This document shows, piece by piece, positions 1-8,604 of a stretch of DNA of 64,000 bases. Position 1 is the stretch's first letter; the number at the start of each line of letters is the position of its first letter. The position numbers were made by a program, and so were the translations under genes. The notes under the pieces were generated by a model that saw nothing but the letters and a program-made list of their open reading frames with translations, searched no databases and was not told where the DNA came from. This DNA is from Anaerolineales bacterium (GTDB taxonomy: Bacteria > Chloroflexota > Anaerolineae > Anaerolineales > Villigracilaceae), in contig CP129480.1 in NCBI GenBank assembly GCA_030583885.1, positions 3,598,714 to 3,662,713 of the forward strand. Reading direction: 5' to 3'.

Positions 1-2
1 GA

Positions 3-485
3 TTCCGTCTCGTCGCAAAATACGACCTCATTGCAGTGGACAACGAAAAAATCAGCATCTATGACTGGAAGACCTACCGCAAGCGTCCAAAGAATGAATG
101 GCTCGGCATCCGCTGGCAAACGCGGGTCTATCGCGCCCTGCTCGTACAGGCCGGGGCACAGCTTAACGGCGGCAGACCCATCCAACCCGGCCAGATCGAA
201 ATGGTCTACTGGTTCGCGGATTTCCCGAACGAGCCTGCGATGTTCCCCTACCAAGCGGATCAATTTAAACGGGATTGGGATGCCCTCGAAAAACTTGCCG
301 GCGAAATCGCATCCGCTTCGAGCTTCCCGAAAACGGACGATGTCACGAAGTGCAGTTACTGCCCCTACAGGTCGTACTGCAATCGCGGCATCCGCGCCGG
401 GGAGGCGCTCGATGCTGAACTCGAAACCGAGGCGGAGGAATTGTTCGATATCAACTTCGAGCAGATCGGGGAGATCGAGTTCTAA
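3..485 (+). CDS. PD-(D/E)XK nuclease family protein, C-terminal part
   Basis: This is the 3' part of a gene whose start lies before the window; the frame is open from base 3. The visible 160 codons begin with a hydrophobic strand carrying an Asp (KYDLIAV, D8) and then the catalytic-type DWKT motif (D21, K23), the core of the PD-(D/E)XK nuclease fold. A Cys cluster (C117, C120, C126; CSYC then YC) near the C-terminus fits the iron-sulfur cluster that closes RecB, AddB and Cas4-like nucleases. Such proteins cut DNA in recombination and repair, often beside a helicase. The N-terminus and the first cluster Cys are missing, so RecB-like and Cas4-like cannot be told apart. No cas genes are visible nearby. 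Confidence 0.75.
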   Translation, partial: FRLVAKYDLIAVDNEKISIYDWKTYRKRPKNEWLGIRWQTRVYRALLVQAGAQLNGGRPIQPGQIEMVYWFADFPNEPAMFPYQADQFKRDWDALEKLAGEIASASSFPKTDDVTKCSYCPYRSYCNRGIRAGEALDAELETEAEELFDINFEQIGEIEF

Positions 486-525
486 AAATATTTTACCTTT
501 GTGGTCCGGTGTTAAATACCTCGAT

Positions 526-560
526 AAAAAGAGAGCCACACAAGATTGCGGCTCTCTTTT
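526..560. terminator. Bidirectional intrinsic terminator
   Basis: An inverted repeat GAGAGCC (531-537) and GGCTCTC (550-556) with a 12-nt loop is flanked by AAAAA on the left and TTTT on the right. It therefore has a U-tract in either direction. It lies between convergent genes, the nuclease on the plus strand and the dockerin protein on the minus strand. Confidence 0.8.
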
Positions 561-585
561 CGTTTTGATGATCCTGGCTATATGT

Positions 586-2919
586 TTACTGCCATGCAAG
601 CGCGCCTGACGCATTATAGTTGAAGGCAAGCAGTTCAAGGTCGAGGAAGTCGATCACGCCGTCGTTGTTCAAATCCGCCTCGGCGGGGAGGGAGGCGTTG
701 TAACTCATCCCAATGGTAAGGGCATCGAACTGGTCAATGACGCCGTTGCCGTCAATATCACCAGCGGGCAGACTCACCGTTGGCATGGTGGTGACAACTC
801 CATTCATGAGGGTAATGGAGCCTTGGGCGTTGAGAAAACCCGGTGCGGAGGCAATGATGGCATATGTCCCGGCGGAAACAGGCAGGCTGAAAGTGCCATC
901 AAGATTGGCGGTTTCTGACAGGACAAGCTGATTACCCGAGTCAAATAGTTCAATGGTGATGGGCTTGCTTGCAAACACCTGTCCATTGACGATGGCGGTG
1001 GTGGGGACGACGCCGGTCGGCGAAGCCCCAACTCCAATAACGGTTACGTTATCTGGAATGTACTCGATGGATTCCAGAGTACCCTGGCCTTCAGACACGC
1101 GCGCCGTACATTGAACGGGAGTCTGCCCCGCCTGCAGGCCCTGGACCATGAAGGTAAAGACCGTGCCGCTGGTGGTCGCCCTTTTGCCGTCACTTCCCGC
1201 AACCGCAAGGATAAACTGACCAAACTGGGGACCGTTCAACGCGGACACCGGATCCGTCCCAAAAAGGCTTGTAACCAGGATATTGCTGACTTCAACCACG
1301 GCCGGGTCGTATGTGCATATGAATTCCGCACTTGTGTAACCTTCCGCTGGCACATTGAACAAACCAACAGTGACAGAACTGGATTCGCCGATCGAAAGGA
1401 TTGATTGAAGGACATCCGTCCACACGTAAGGACCGCTGGGGGTCGTGATTGCAGTCGGGGTGAATATGGGAGTAGCAGTTACCGTGCTGGTCAATTCAAG
1501 CGTATCGGTTATCACGGGCGTTCCCGTGGCCACAGAGGTTTCTGTCACAATGGCGGTTACGGATGTTGAGGTTGCAATTATCGTACCTGTCGGAGTAAGA
1601 GTCACGATTGGCGTCTCGCTGCCGGAAGGCGTCTCGGAAACAAGCGGCGTTTCGGTTCCATCCGGCGTGCCGGGCGAAACGGTCACGATGGGCGTCTCGC
1701 TGCCGGAGGGCGTCTCGGAAACAAGCGGCGTTTCGGTTCCATCCGGTGTGCCAGGCGAAACGGTCACGACGGGCGTCTCGCTGCCGGAGGGCGTCTCGGA
1801 AACAAGCGGCGTTTCGGTTCCATCCGGCGTGCCGGGCGAAACGGTTACGACAGGCGTCTCACTGCCGGAGGGCGTCTCGGAAACAAGCGGCGTTTCGGTT
1901 CCATCTGTGGGGGTGACAATTGACGTGGAAGTAATGCTTGGTGGGGCAGTTATTACAGGAGTCTCCGTCATACCGGGTGTGGGGGTTGCCCCCGGAGCAC
2001 TCTCTCTTGTAGCGATCAGATTGTAGTATCCTGTTCCTAATTCCGATTGGACTTGGACGAAATATGAGCCTGCCGGCCGGGTTGAATGGAGCGTTCCATG
2101 TCCACGAGAAATCTCGGCACCATCTCCGTTGAGTAATAGGATCACCGGGACAAGCCCGGCACCCGCAGGAGCTACCGTGATGGTGAACGTTGTTTGCTCG
2201 TTTAGTATCAGCGACCATCGTTCATGGCGATAGGCATCCACACTGCCGGAATACTGGGTATCCCAGGTGATGGGACCGCGGAAAGCGATTTGCAAATTTG
2301 GGATATTCATAAGTGGTTGGAGACGCCCCACTGTCTGGCCGCCCTTTGAATAGGTGGTGATGTTTGTAAACGAATTGAAATTAACCTTCCACCCTGCAAA
2401 AAGCGTACCCATGACACTGGGGCGGACGACAAAATGCAGATGCGGGCCGGGGTGCTCATTTCCCAAACACACCTGTTCACCGGAATTATTGTGAATGACT
2501 GCCAAACGCTGGTTCCTGCTGACCTTGTCTCCCTGCGTTACCTGAATATTGCCCAGATGCCAGTACTCGGTCGTCCAGCCGTTGCCATGATCGATCTTGA
2601 CCCAGCAATAACCCGCCTGTGAAACCGTTCCCGCCGCCGCCGCGGTCACCCAGTCGTTCGATGTGTCCTCCCCGACCCGCATCGTAACCCGCGGAGCAAA
2701 ATCAATTGCTCCACCCAGACCGTAATAATGCGGGCTGGTCTTCGGTCTTTTGGTGCCGTTATCCAAACCATCATAGGCCACCCATGCACGCCCCTGCTCC
2801 CAGGGAAGCTGAAACATGTCATCCGGCGGGGCAGCGGCAAGCGCCAGTGCACCCACGGGTATCGCTGAAAACAATATGAAAAGGAAAACAAAAATTCGCA
2901 CAGGCGATTTAAGATGCAT
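586..2919 (-). CDS. Secreted M23-type peptidase with cohesin-like and dockerin domains
   Basis: Predicted 777-residue exported modular protein. A signal peptide (about 1-27) is followed by an M23-like peptidase domain (about 55-190). That domain has a Pro-His followed by GGAIDF, a wider His-Asp spacing than the usual HxGxD, and the second motif HLHF. Next come a pre-peptidase C-terminal-like beta domain, a Thr/Pro-rich linker with four 27-residue repeats (about 338-436), a cohesin-like domain (about 496-626), a carboxypeptidase-regulatory-like domain and a C-terminal type I dockerin (about 715-774). The dockerin has two calcium loops, DIDGNGVIDQFD and DLNNDGVIDFLD. The ATG at 2917-2919 is preferred because AGGTGG lies just upstream; a GTG nine bases earlier is possible. 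It is last in a minus-strand group with two other cohesin/dockerin genes. Peptidoglycan is the likely substrate by family. Confidence 0.8.
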   Translation of the reverse strand: MHLKSPVRIFVFLFILFSAIPVGALALAAAPPDDMFQLPWEQGRAWVAYDGLDNGTKRPKTSPHYYGLGGAIDFAPRVTMRVGEDTSNDWVTAAAAGTVSQAGYCWVKIDHGNGWTTEYWHLGNIQVTQGDKVSRNQRLAVIHNNSGEQVCLGNEHPGPHLHFVVRPSVMGTLFAGWKVNFNSFTNITTYSKGGQTVGRLQPLMNIPNLQIAFRGPITWDTQYSGSVDAYRHERWSLILNEQTTFTITVAPAGAGLVPVILLLNGDGAEISRGHGTLHSTRPAGSYFVQVQSELGTGYYNLIATRESAPGATPTPGMTETPVITAPPSITSTSIVTPTDGTETPLVSETPSGSETPVVTVSPGTPDGTETPLVSETPSGSETPVVTVSPGTPDGTETPLVSETPSGSETPIVTVSPGTPDGTETPLVSETPSGSETPIVTLTPTGTIIATSTSVTAIVTETSVATGTPVITDTLELTSTVTATPIFTPTAITTPSGPYVWTDVLQSILSIGESSSVTVGLFNVPAEGYTSAEFICTYDPAVVEVSNILVTSLFGTDPVSALNGPQFGQFILAVAGSDGKRATTSGTVFTFMVQGLQAGQTPVQCTARVSEGQGTLESIEYIPDNVTVIGVGASPTGVVPTTAIVNGQVFASKPITIELFDSGNQLVLSETANLDGTFSLPVSAGTYAIIASAPGFLNAQGSITLMNGVVTTMPTVSLPAGDIDGNGVIDQFDALTIGMSYNASLPAEADLNNDGVIDFLDLELLAFNYNASGALAWQ
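1610..1906 (-). repeat. 81-bp in-frame tandem repeat (four copies)
   Basis: The same 81-bp unit begins at 1631, 1712, 1793 and 1874, with exact 81-base spacing and few substitutions. It encodes a 27-residue Ser/Thr/Pro/Glu-rich unit (SETPSGSETP core) in the linker between the pre-peptidase-like and cohesin-like domains. The high identity between units suggests recent expansion and probable length variation between strains. Confidence 0.95.
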
Positions 2920-2977
2920 GGCTACCACCTATCCTTGGAACGCACAGCGGAAACAGTCATCAACATACACTTCGACT

Positions 2978-3637
2978 TTACTTATGGCTACCTCTCAGTA
3001 TTCGAATGAATATGAAAAGCCCGATGAAGATAAAAACGCCAAGAATGACCAGCACAATGACCATTTCCCTTGAGAGCGAGAAGAATGCAGGTGAAGCAGA
3101 CGCCACGTCCAGAGGAAGTGGGGTCCCCAATAAAGGTAAATCCTGCGGATTGGCCTGTTCGCCGCTTATTGAAAGTGGAATCTCTTTCGCTTCAACTGTC
3201 ATTCCTCCAAGAGGCGCGGCAATGCCTGCTTCGTTCTTAATGGCGAGCGCCGCACTCGCAAGCGTGACATTTGTCTGGCAGGCCCCCAGAGTGACAAAGC
3301 GGACCTCCCCCAAAACACCATTTGCCATTTGGGGCGTTGAGCTGGCAAAGGTTGCATCCGCCAGCCCCGCCGTCTGGGGAAGGAGTAATCCATTCATCGT
3401 GGGGATCGAACTTGCCGCATTGAGAGGCTTGAGACAGGCCGGATCATAACTGAGTTGTACCGTAAATCCCTGAATCGGCGTGGCGGAAACAGCGTGAACC
3501 GTTACAACAAGCGTTTCCCCCGTTTTGAAGCTGTCGGTGCTGGCAGTGATCCAGATGGTCTCAGGGGATTGCGCCCTTACAGGTACAATAATAAATAAAC
3601 TGAAGATCACGATGAAAAGCGGGACAACCTTTTTCAT
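2978..3637 (-). CDS. Membrane-anchored cohesin domain protein
   Basis: Predicted 219 residues: an N-terminal signal peptide (about 1-22), one cohesin-type beta domain (about 25-165, opening with a TDSFKTGETL strand and containing VQLSYDPACL), a short Pro-rich stretch, and a C-terminal hydrophobic segment (about 190-213) ending in Arg/Lys, which should hold the protein in the membrane with the cohesin outside. The start at 3637 (MKKVVP) is chosen because it begins a proper signal peptide and has GGAG ten bases upstream. Known cohesins bind dockerins. Both flanking genes encode dockerin proteins, so this is the likely surface anchor for them. The pairing is inferred from adjacency, not shown. 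Confidence 0.78.
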   Translation of the reverse strand: MKKVVPLFIVIFSLFIIVPVRAQSPETIWITASTDSFKTGETLVVTVHAVSATPIQGFTVQLSYDPACLKPLNAASSIPTMNGLLLPQTAGLADATFASSTPQMANGVLGEVRFVTLGACQTNVTLASAALAIKNEAGIAAPLGGMTVEAKEIPLSISGEQANPQDLPLLGTPLPLDVASASPAFFSLSREMVIVLVILGVFIFIGLFIFIRILRGSHK

Positions 3638-3657
3638 TAATTGACAACTCCGAAGGA

Positions 3658-3685
3658 GGACGCGCTGAGCATGGTCAGCGCGTCC
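3658..3685 (-). terminator. Strong hairpin between dockerin and cohesin genes
   Basis: A perfect 11-bp stem, GGACGCGCTGA (3658-3668) with TCAGCGCGTCC (3675-3685), has a 6-nt loop. It lies 20 bases past the stop of the 3706-4962 gene. The U-tract on the minus strand is poor, so it may be a partial terminator or an mRNA-stabilising hairpin that sets expression ratios within the group. Confidence 0.5.
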
Positions 3686-3705
3686 CTGCAATGTTTGTGT
3701 GATTA

Positions 3706-4962
3706 TCAGTTAACCTGCCAGTTAAGCGCGCCAGATTGACGATAGTACGCCGCCAGGAGCTCCAGGTCAAGAATGTTAATTATGCCGTCATTGTTCAAGT
3801 CCGCCACACTGGGGACGGTTAGGTTGTAGTTAATACCAATGGTCAATGCATCAAATTGATCGACCACGCCGTTGCCGTCAATGTCACCTGCGGGCAGGGT
3901 GATGGTTTGCATGGTGGTCGTGGCGCCTCCAACAATGGTTGGGGATCCCTGGGCATTAAGATACCCTGCCGCAGAAGCAACAACCGTATAGTCCCCCCGC
4001 AACACGGTCATGCTGAAACTTCCACTTTCATCCGTGGTCGTTGTCGCAGCTACAGTTGAATCCAGATTGTAGAGCGTGACCGTTACCGGCTTGTCCGCAA
4101 TGACAGTTCCTGTCAGCGTTCCCAGGGGTTCGACAATCGTCAGGGTCTCCGAGGTGGCAGGCAGGGTTGAAAGAGCATTTCCCGTGGAGACACGCACCTC
4201 GCATGAGATTGTGGCTTCTCCCTCTTGTAACCCTTTTACGGAAAAGGTAAAGACCGCGCCACTGGTGGCAGCCCGCTGGCCGTTACTGCCGGCAATGGCA
4301 AAAATGAAACTCCCGTTTTCAGGTTCATTAACGACCGTTGCAGGGTCTGTGCCAAAGAGGCCTGCCCCCGCAATGTTGCTGATCTCGACAAAAGCCGGGT
4401 CAAACGTGCACGTGAATTCCGCGCTGGCATATCCTGTAGGCGGCACATTATCCAAACTGACAGTGGCTGTGGACGAGTCATCCACAAAAACGCTTGGCGG
4501 GTCGAACACAATGACCGCATCAGAATCTTCGTCCGGTGCGTCCGTTCTGCGAATCACCATGCTATAGGTGCCGCCGCCAGAGACGGGCTGGACCTGAATA
4601 AAATATGCCCCTGCCGGCTGATCCGTCGTCAGAATGACCTCAGTCTGAGTGCCGACAATGCTGGAAATTTCATTCTCACTTGCATCCAGCAAATAAATTG
4701 AGGGGATCAAGTCGCCGGTCAACGTGGTGACAGTTACCGAGAAACTGCTGGTTTCATCAAGTTGGAGCGACCACCGTTCGAAGCGGTCTGAATTCACCGT
4801 TCCGCTGAAGGTGGCATCCCAGAAGGTTGTATTGCGAATGATGATCTGTGCAGGGAGGTAAGGGACCGCCTCACCCTGCGCCTGAGCCTGCGTGCCGTTA
4901 CCGAAAACACCAGCCAGCATTACAAGAAAAAGAGTGATGCGAACCAAAATATTAGTTTTCAT
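3706..4962 (-). CDS. Secreted cohesin-like and dockerin domain protein
   Basis: Predicted 418 residues. Order: signal peptide (about 1-29), bacterial pre-peptidase C-terminal-like beta domain (about 38-130), cohesin-like domain (about 149-275), carboxypeptidase-regulatory-like domain (about 280-350), and a type I dockerin (about 356-415) with two calcium loops starting DIDGNGVVDQFD and DLNNDGIINILD. It lacks an obvious catalytic domain, so it is probably a structural or adaptor component. The domain arrangement closely matches the C-terminal half of the 586-2919 product. The start is backed by AAGGAG ten bases upstream. It is the first gene of the minus-strand cohesin/dockerin group. A protein with both a cohesin and a dockerin could self-assemble into chains; this is inference. 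Confidence 0.78.
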   Translation of the reverse strand: MKTNILVRITLFLVMLAGVFGNGTQAQAQGEAVPYLPAQIIIRNTTFWDATFSGTVNSDRFERWSLQLDETSSFSVTVTTLTGDLIPSIYLLDASENEISSIVGTQTEVILTTDQPAGAYFIQVQPVSGGGTYSMVIRRTDAPDEDSDAVIVFDPPSVFVDDSSTATVSLDNVPPTGYASAEFTCTFDPAFVEISNIAGAGLFGTDPATVVNEPENGSFIFAIAGSNGQRAATSGAVFTFSVKGLQEGEATISCEVRVSTGNALSTLPATSETLTIVEPLGTLTGTVIADKPVTVTLYNLDSTVAATTTTDESGSFSMTVLRGDYTVVASAAGYLNAQGSPTIVGGATTTMQTITLPAGDIDGNGVVDQFDALTIGINYNLTVPSVADLNNDGIINILDLELLAAYYRQSGALNWQVN

Positions 4963-5299
4963 TGAACATGCTCCTTGATGAGACCCGATGGGGTGAAAAG
5001 ATTGGGAAAAATAGTTGGCAGTTATGATGAACGGTCATTTTGTTTTCAGGCCGACAATTCCTGCAACGGCCGAGTTTCGGCAAAATTGCAGGTTTGCATA
5101 TCTGTAATGCCCCTATATTGTATATTCATGACGGACAAAAACGCGTTACAGCTCAATTGCGGCGATGTTACAGAAATATTGCGGTATTGGCTGTGGACAG
5201 GAAAAAAATAATAAAAGGCCGGGGATTCGATGCAAGCGCCAGATCTCGGACTTATCAACCCGCAATCATCCCGATCCCCGCTTCACACACAGGACTCTT
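4963..5299 (-). other. Gene-free region upstream of the cohesin/dockerin group
   Basis: About 337 bases with no convincing gene. It should hold the promoter of the minus-strand cohesin/dockerin group, but no clear -35/-10 pair could be chosen. It contains a nested inverted repeat at 5060-5092: outer arms CCTGCAA/TTGCAGG, inner arms GCCGA/TCGGC. At its right end lies a possible terminator of the upstream gene: CGGGGAT at about 5275-5281 on the minus strand pairs with ATCCCCG near 5220, followed by a T-rich run. Confidence 0.45.
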
Positions 5300-6178
5300 T
5301 TATTTTACAAAAATTCCAAAATGATTCGCGACCGGTCGCTCCCGCCCGGGGATATAGCTGTCAATCGGCGAATTCAGAACTACAGCACCGCCGTTCCCCC
5401 CCTCGATCACCATCGTGGACGAACCGCCGCCATCCAAAGCCAGGGCAAAGTGTGCGCCCAAATCCTTAAGCAATTCCGCCAGCTCCAAAAAGGTTGCACC
5501 GCTGCTGTAAAACGGCTGGCGACCATCCACCACGACCAGGTACAGCCAGCGTCCATTTTTATTGATTCCAATCGCCGTGCGCGGATGAATCACCACAGCA
5601 TCCAACTCTGGAACGATCTCGCCGCCCAATATCAACATGCGGTCTCCGGAAATCGCATGGAATACCCTGCCCGGCTGCCTGTTAAAGGTCATATCATTTC
5701 TGCGGCTGATGTACATCGTTGGTTCGGGTGTATCGTTCTGCAGACCGTCCGCATAGAGAGTGCCCTGATAGGCAGCTAAGCCGTTCGGTGTGACAACATC
5801 CCCGCTATGCGGATAATAATCCACAGGACTGCGCGACCACCACGGAAAGAAGCCATCCCCATTGATGGCAATCTGCACGCCAAACTCTTCCAGAAATTCG
5901 GAGGTCGTCCGCGCGGTCATGGCTCCCCCCTCCACTTCACTGGGCGGGGTGACAAGGAAACTCATCCCTTTTGTTTTCGTATCAATCACCAGCACATGCG
6001 CGATCATCGCATGAGGCAGGTAGCGGACGATACGGCGATAGGTAACGCCATCGTGGATTTCCTGTTTCAACGGTACAGGCGCGGGGCGCCCGATGGTAAA
6101 CACAAAATACACGCCGATACCGGTCAAAAAGCCCGCAAGGACAAACCATAACCAACGAACAACCCGTCTCTTTTCCAT
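5300..6178 (-). CDS. Phosphodiester glycosidase (NAGPA) domain protein, membrane anchored
   Basis: Predicted 292 residues. A basic N-terminus and one hydrophobic helix (about 9-29) should anchor it with the domain outside. The rest matches the phosphodiester glycosidase family related to the mammalian uncovering enzyme and Bacillus YngK-type proteins. Visible motifs are AINGDGFF (about 117-124), RTAIGI (about 195-200), VVVDGRQP and ALDGGGSSTM (about 240-250). Known members cleave glycosyl phosphodiesters; the bacterial substrate is usually unknown, with cell-wall polymers a candidate. The last residues (ANHFGIFVK) are typical of the family end. It stands alone between the cohesin group and the DUF1385 gene. 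Confidence 0.85.
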   Translation of the reverse strand: MEKRRVVRWLWFVLAGFLTGIGVYFVFTIGRPAPVPLKQEIHDGVTYRRIVRYLPHAMIAHVLVIDTKTKGMSFLVTPPSEVEGGAMTARTTSEFLEEFGVQIAINGDGFFPWWSRSPVDYYPHSGDVVTPNGLAAYQGTLYADGLQNDTPEPTMYISRRNDMTFNRQPGRVFHAISGDRMLILGGEIVPELDAVVIHPRTAIGINKNGRWLYLVVVDGRQPFYSSGATFLELAELLKDLGAHFALALDGGGSSTMVIEGGNGGAVVLNSPIDSYIPGRERPVANHFGIFVK

Positions 6179-6209
6179 GGTGCGGAGGGTAACAAAACAA
6201 TATGAGCGG

Positions 6210-6241
6210 AAAATAAAAAGAGACAGCCGCTAGCCTGTCTC
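6210..6241 (-). terminator. Intrinsic terminator after the DUF1385 gene
   Basis: On the minus strand a hairpin GAGACAG (6235-6241) and CTGTCTC (6220-6226) is followed directly by TTTTTATTTTC. It lies 23 bases past the stop of the 6264-7151 gene and before the next minus-strand gene, so it separates two transcription units. Confidence 0.85.
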
Positions 6242-6263
6242 CTCCGATACGATCACCAAACGG

Positions 6264-7151
6264 TTACGCGGTTTCCGCTTCCGCCTTGCGCATGGACTGA
6301 AACGATTCAATCGCCACCTCCAGCATGGATAAATCAGGCGTGCGGGTCGTGAGGTGCTGTAAAGCCAGGTTGGGTTTGATCAAGAATTGGACGATGGGAT
6401 TACTCAAGTTGTTGGCTGTCCAGCGGATGTATTCGACGGCGATCCCAGCCAGGATGGGGATGAAAAAAATACGGGTGGCAAAGCGCCATAAAATCGGCAT
6501 GGGACCCAGGGCGGTGAAGATCAGGATGGACAATAAAACCAGCGTAAGCAGAAAAGCCGTCCCACAGCGCGGATGTTCGATGGGGTATTTCGCCACGGTT
6601 TCAGGGGTCAATTCCGCGCCCGCCTCGTAGGCATTAATGGTCTTATGCTCCGCACCGTGATACATGAACACGCGCTTGACATCGGGCATGAAGCCGATCC
6701 CCCATATGTAGCCGATCAGGAGCAGCAGACGAAGCAGGCCTTCCAACAAATTCCCCGCCCACAAGGCAGCCGTGGTCTGGGAAAGCAAATGCTCCACCCA
6801 GCCGCCGATCCCGGCCGGAAGCAAAAAGAAGAGCGCAATGCTGAAGGCGAGAGACAGGCCCATGGTCAGATAAAGAGCCGGGCCCTCCAGTTTTTCGTCC
6901 TCGCCGGTTTGGGTATTCGCTGAAAGCGTGAGCGCCCGCATCCCCAACCCAAGCGCATCCCACAGCAAAATGCCGCCGCGCAAAAAAGGGACTTTTGTAA
7001 TCCCCGAGCGATAGAGGTTCGCCAGCTTTTCGGTGTGGACAACGATGTTTCCATCCGGCGCACGCATCGCAACAGCAAAGGCTTTTTGGCCGCGCATCAT
7101 GACGCCTTCGATGACGGCCTGCCCGCCATAAGTTATTATTCGATCATCCAT
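6264..7151 (-). CDS. DUF1385 family membrane protein (YqhQ-like)
   Basis: Predicted 295 residues, full length for the family. The N-terminus carries the signature GGQAVIEGVMMRG (about 9-21). Several hydrophobic segments follow (about 90-115, 130-150, 205-235 and later), and the motif MYHGAEHKT sits near 163-171, with a conserved His pair, and HPRCGTAF near 193-200. The family is widespread in Firmicutes and Chloroflexota and is usually annotated as a metal-dependent or uncharacterised membrane enzyme. Its reaction is not established and none is proposed. It has its own terminator downstream. Confidence 0.85.
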   Translation of the reverse strand: MDDRIITYGGQAVIEGVMMRGQKAFAVAMRAPDGNIVVHTEKLANLYRSGITKVPFLRGGILLWDALGLGMRALTLSANTQTGEDEKLEGPALYLTMGLSLAFSIALFFLLPAGIGGWVEHLLSQTTAALWAGNLLEGLLRLLLLIGYIWGIGFMPDVKRVFMYHGAEHKTINAYEAGAELTPETVAKYPIEHPRCGTAFLLTLVLLSILIFTALGPMPILWRFATRIFFIPILAGIAVEYIRWTANNLSNPIVQFLIKPNLALQHLTTRTPDLSMLEVAIESFQSMRKAEAETA

Positions 7152-7200
7152 ATTATTTTATAAACCTGACGGATCTTCGACCTGTCAGGCCTTACATCCT

Positions 7201-8578
7201 TTATTTGAAATTATAGAAAAAGTGGGTGTGAGCGCTTCGATGCCTTTATACCATGTCGGCAAATGCATGCGTTCATTCGGCGAGTGGGACATTGTCATCC
7301 GGCAGGCCGAAACCTGTCAGCAAAGAATCGGCGCCGACATATTGCTGCAACAGAACCACGGAGCCAATCGAGCCCGCCTTCGCGCTTGAAGTAGGGACGT
7401 TTGCCCCAAACCGTTTCGAGTGCCTGCGCAAGGGCCTGCACGCCGGCGGAGTCCGTTTCGGACCAATGCCGCGCCGGCGTTGTGCAGATTAATCAATTCC
7501 CATTTGATGGTCCCTGGGGCGCATTCTTCTTTAGATATGCCTTCATCTGTTTGGTGACTTCCTCGGGAGTCTGGTCCGGCACAAGACGGCAGGATATTTT
7601 CGCCATCGCCCATGCGGGCAGGACGGTCTTGGAGCCCTGCCCCGTAAACCCCGAAAGCAAACCGTTTACCTCCAACGTGGGTCGCGCGCCCACACGTTCG
7701 GATGGGATAAATTGCGGCTCGCCCCACAAGGCAGGCACACCCGTCATTGCGATCAATTCCCTGTTACTGACCGGCAGTCGCTTGAAGTCTTCGCGCTCCT
7801 TCTTGCTCAACTTGCGGACCTTGTCATAATAACCGGGCAGGGTGACCTTTCCATTTTTGTCGTGCATGCCCGCAACCAGCTCGATCAATGCCTGGGCAGG
7901 GTTGTGTATCGTCCCGCCAAACAAACCGGAGTGCAGGTCTTTATCGGGGCCATGCACTCGCAATTCGAAATAGGCCAGGCCGCGCAAACCCGTGGTGATG
8001 GTCGGCTTGTCCGGTCCCATCATGCCTGCATCCGGGTTCAAACAAAAATCGCAGGCAAGCAGCTCCTTGTTCTTTTTGATGAATTCGCCGAGATGCTCGG
8101 AACCGATCTCCTCCTCCCCTTCGATCAGCCATTTGATGTTGACCGGCGAGCCTGTCGTGCGGACGATTGCTTCGACCGCTTTGAGAGATGCCATCACCTG
8201 GCCCTTCATGTCCGAGGAACCGCGCGCAAAAAGATAATCACCGCGCACGACTGCGGTGAATGGATCCGATGTCCACAACTCCAGCGGGTCAACTGGCTGG
8301 ACATCATAATGCCCATAGATCATGATCGTCGGAGCGGATTTCCCCGCGCCCAACCACTCGCCATAAACGACGGGATGTCCACCGGTTGGCATGGTCTGCA
8401 CATGATCCATATTAATGGAACGCAATTGTGCGGCAACCCACTCCGCCGCACGCTGGACATCGCCCTTGTTTTCATCGAGCGTCGAAATGGACGGGATGAC
8501 AAGGAACTCCTTTAACTCACTTAAGTAACGTTCGCTGTTTCCGCGGACGTAATTCAATGCTTGTTGCGCGTCAGACAT
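7201..8578 (-). pseudogene. M20 family dipeptidase, 3' end broken by several frameshifts
   Basis: The first 350 or so residues are an intact M20 metallopeptidase of the carnosinase-like dipeptidase type. Visible motifs: YGHYDVQP (zinc His and Asp), RGSSDMKG (bridging Asp), EGEEEIGSE (catalytic Glu) and KDLHSGLFGG. The frame then stops at 7493. The missing C-terminal part is present in other frames: TIKWELINL, then SETDSAGVQALAQAL, then SIGSVVLLQQYVGADSLL, then SPNERMHLPTWYKGIEAL with the conserved SPNE. At least four single-base shifts are needed, near 7510-7520, 7461-7466, 7370-7375 and 7286-7288; a fifth near 7225 would restore a stop at 7201. The start has AAGGAG upstream. The lesions cluster in 330 bases, which suggests low-quality assembly or recent decay. 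Confidence 0.85.
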
Positions 8579-8604
8579 GGCTGTTTCTCCTTCTTAAGAA
8601 TTCA

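Noticed and set aside
3..485. Cas4 adaptation nuclease
   Set aside because: The DWKT motif and Cys cluster fit Cas4 but equally RecB/AddB-type nucleases; with no CRISPR context and the N-terminus missing the narrower call is not supported.
1445..2026. Long open frame on the plus strand across the 81-bp repeats
   Set aside because: It is the mirror of the minus-strand linker; repeats of 81 bp keep antisense frames open. No start signal and no family match.
7712..8515. Plus-strand open frame opposite the M20 peptidase
   Set aside because: The minus strand carries the conserved metallopeptidase motifs; the plus frame shows no family and no start signal.
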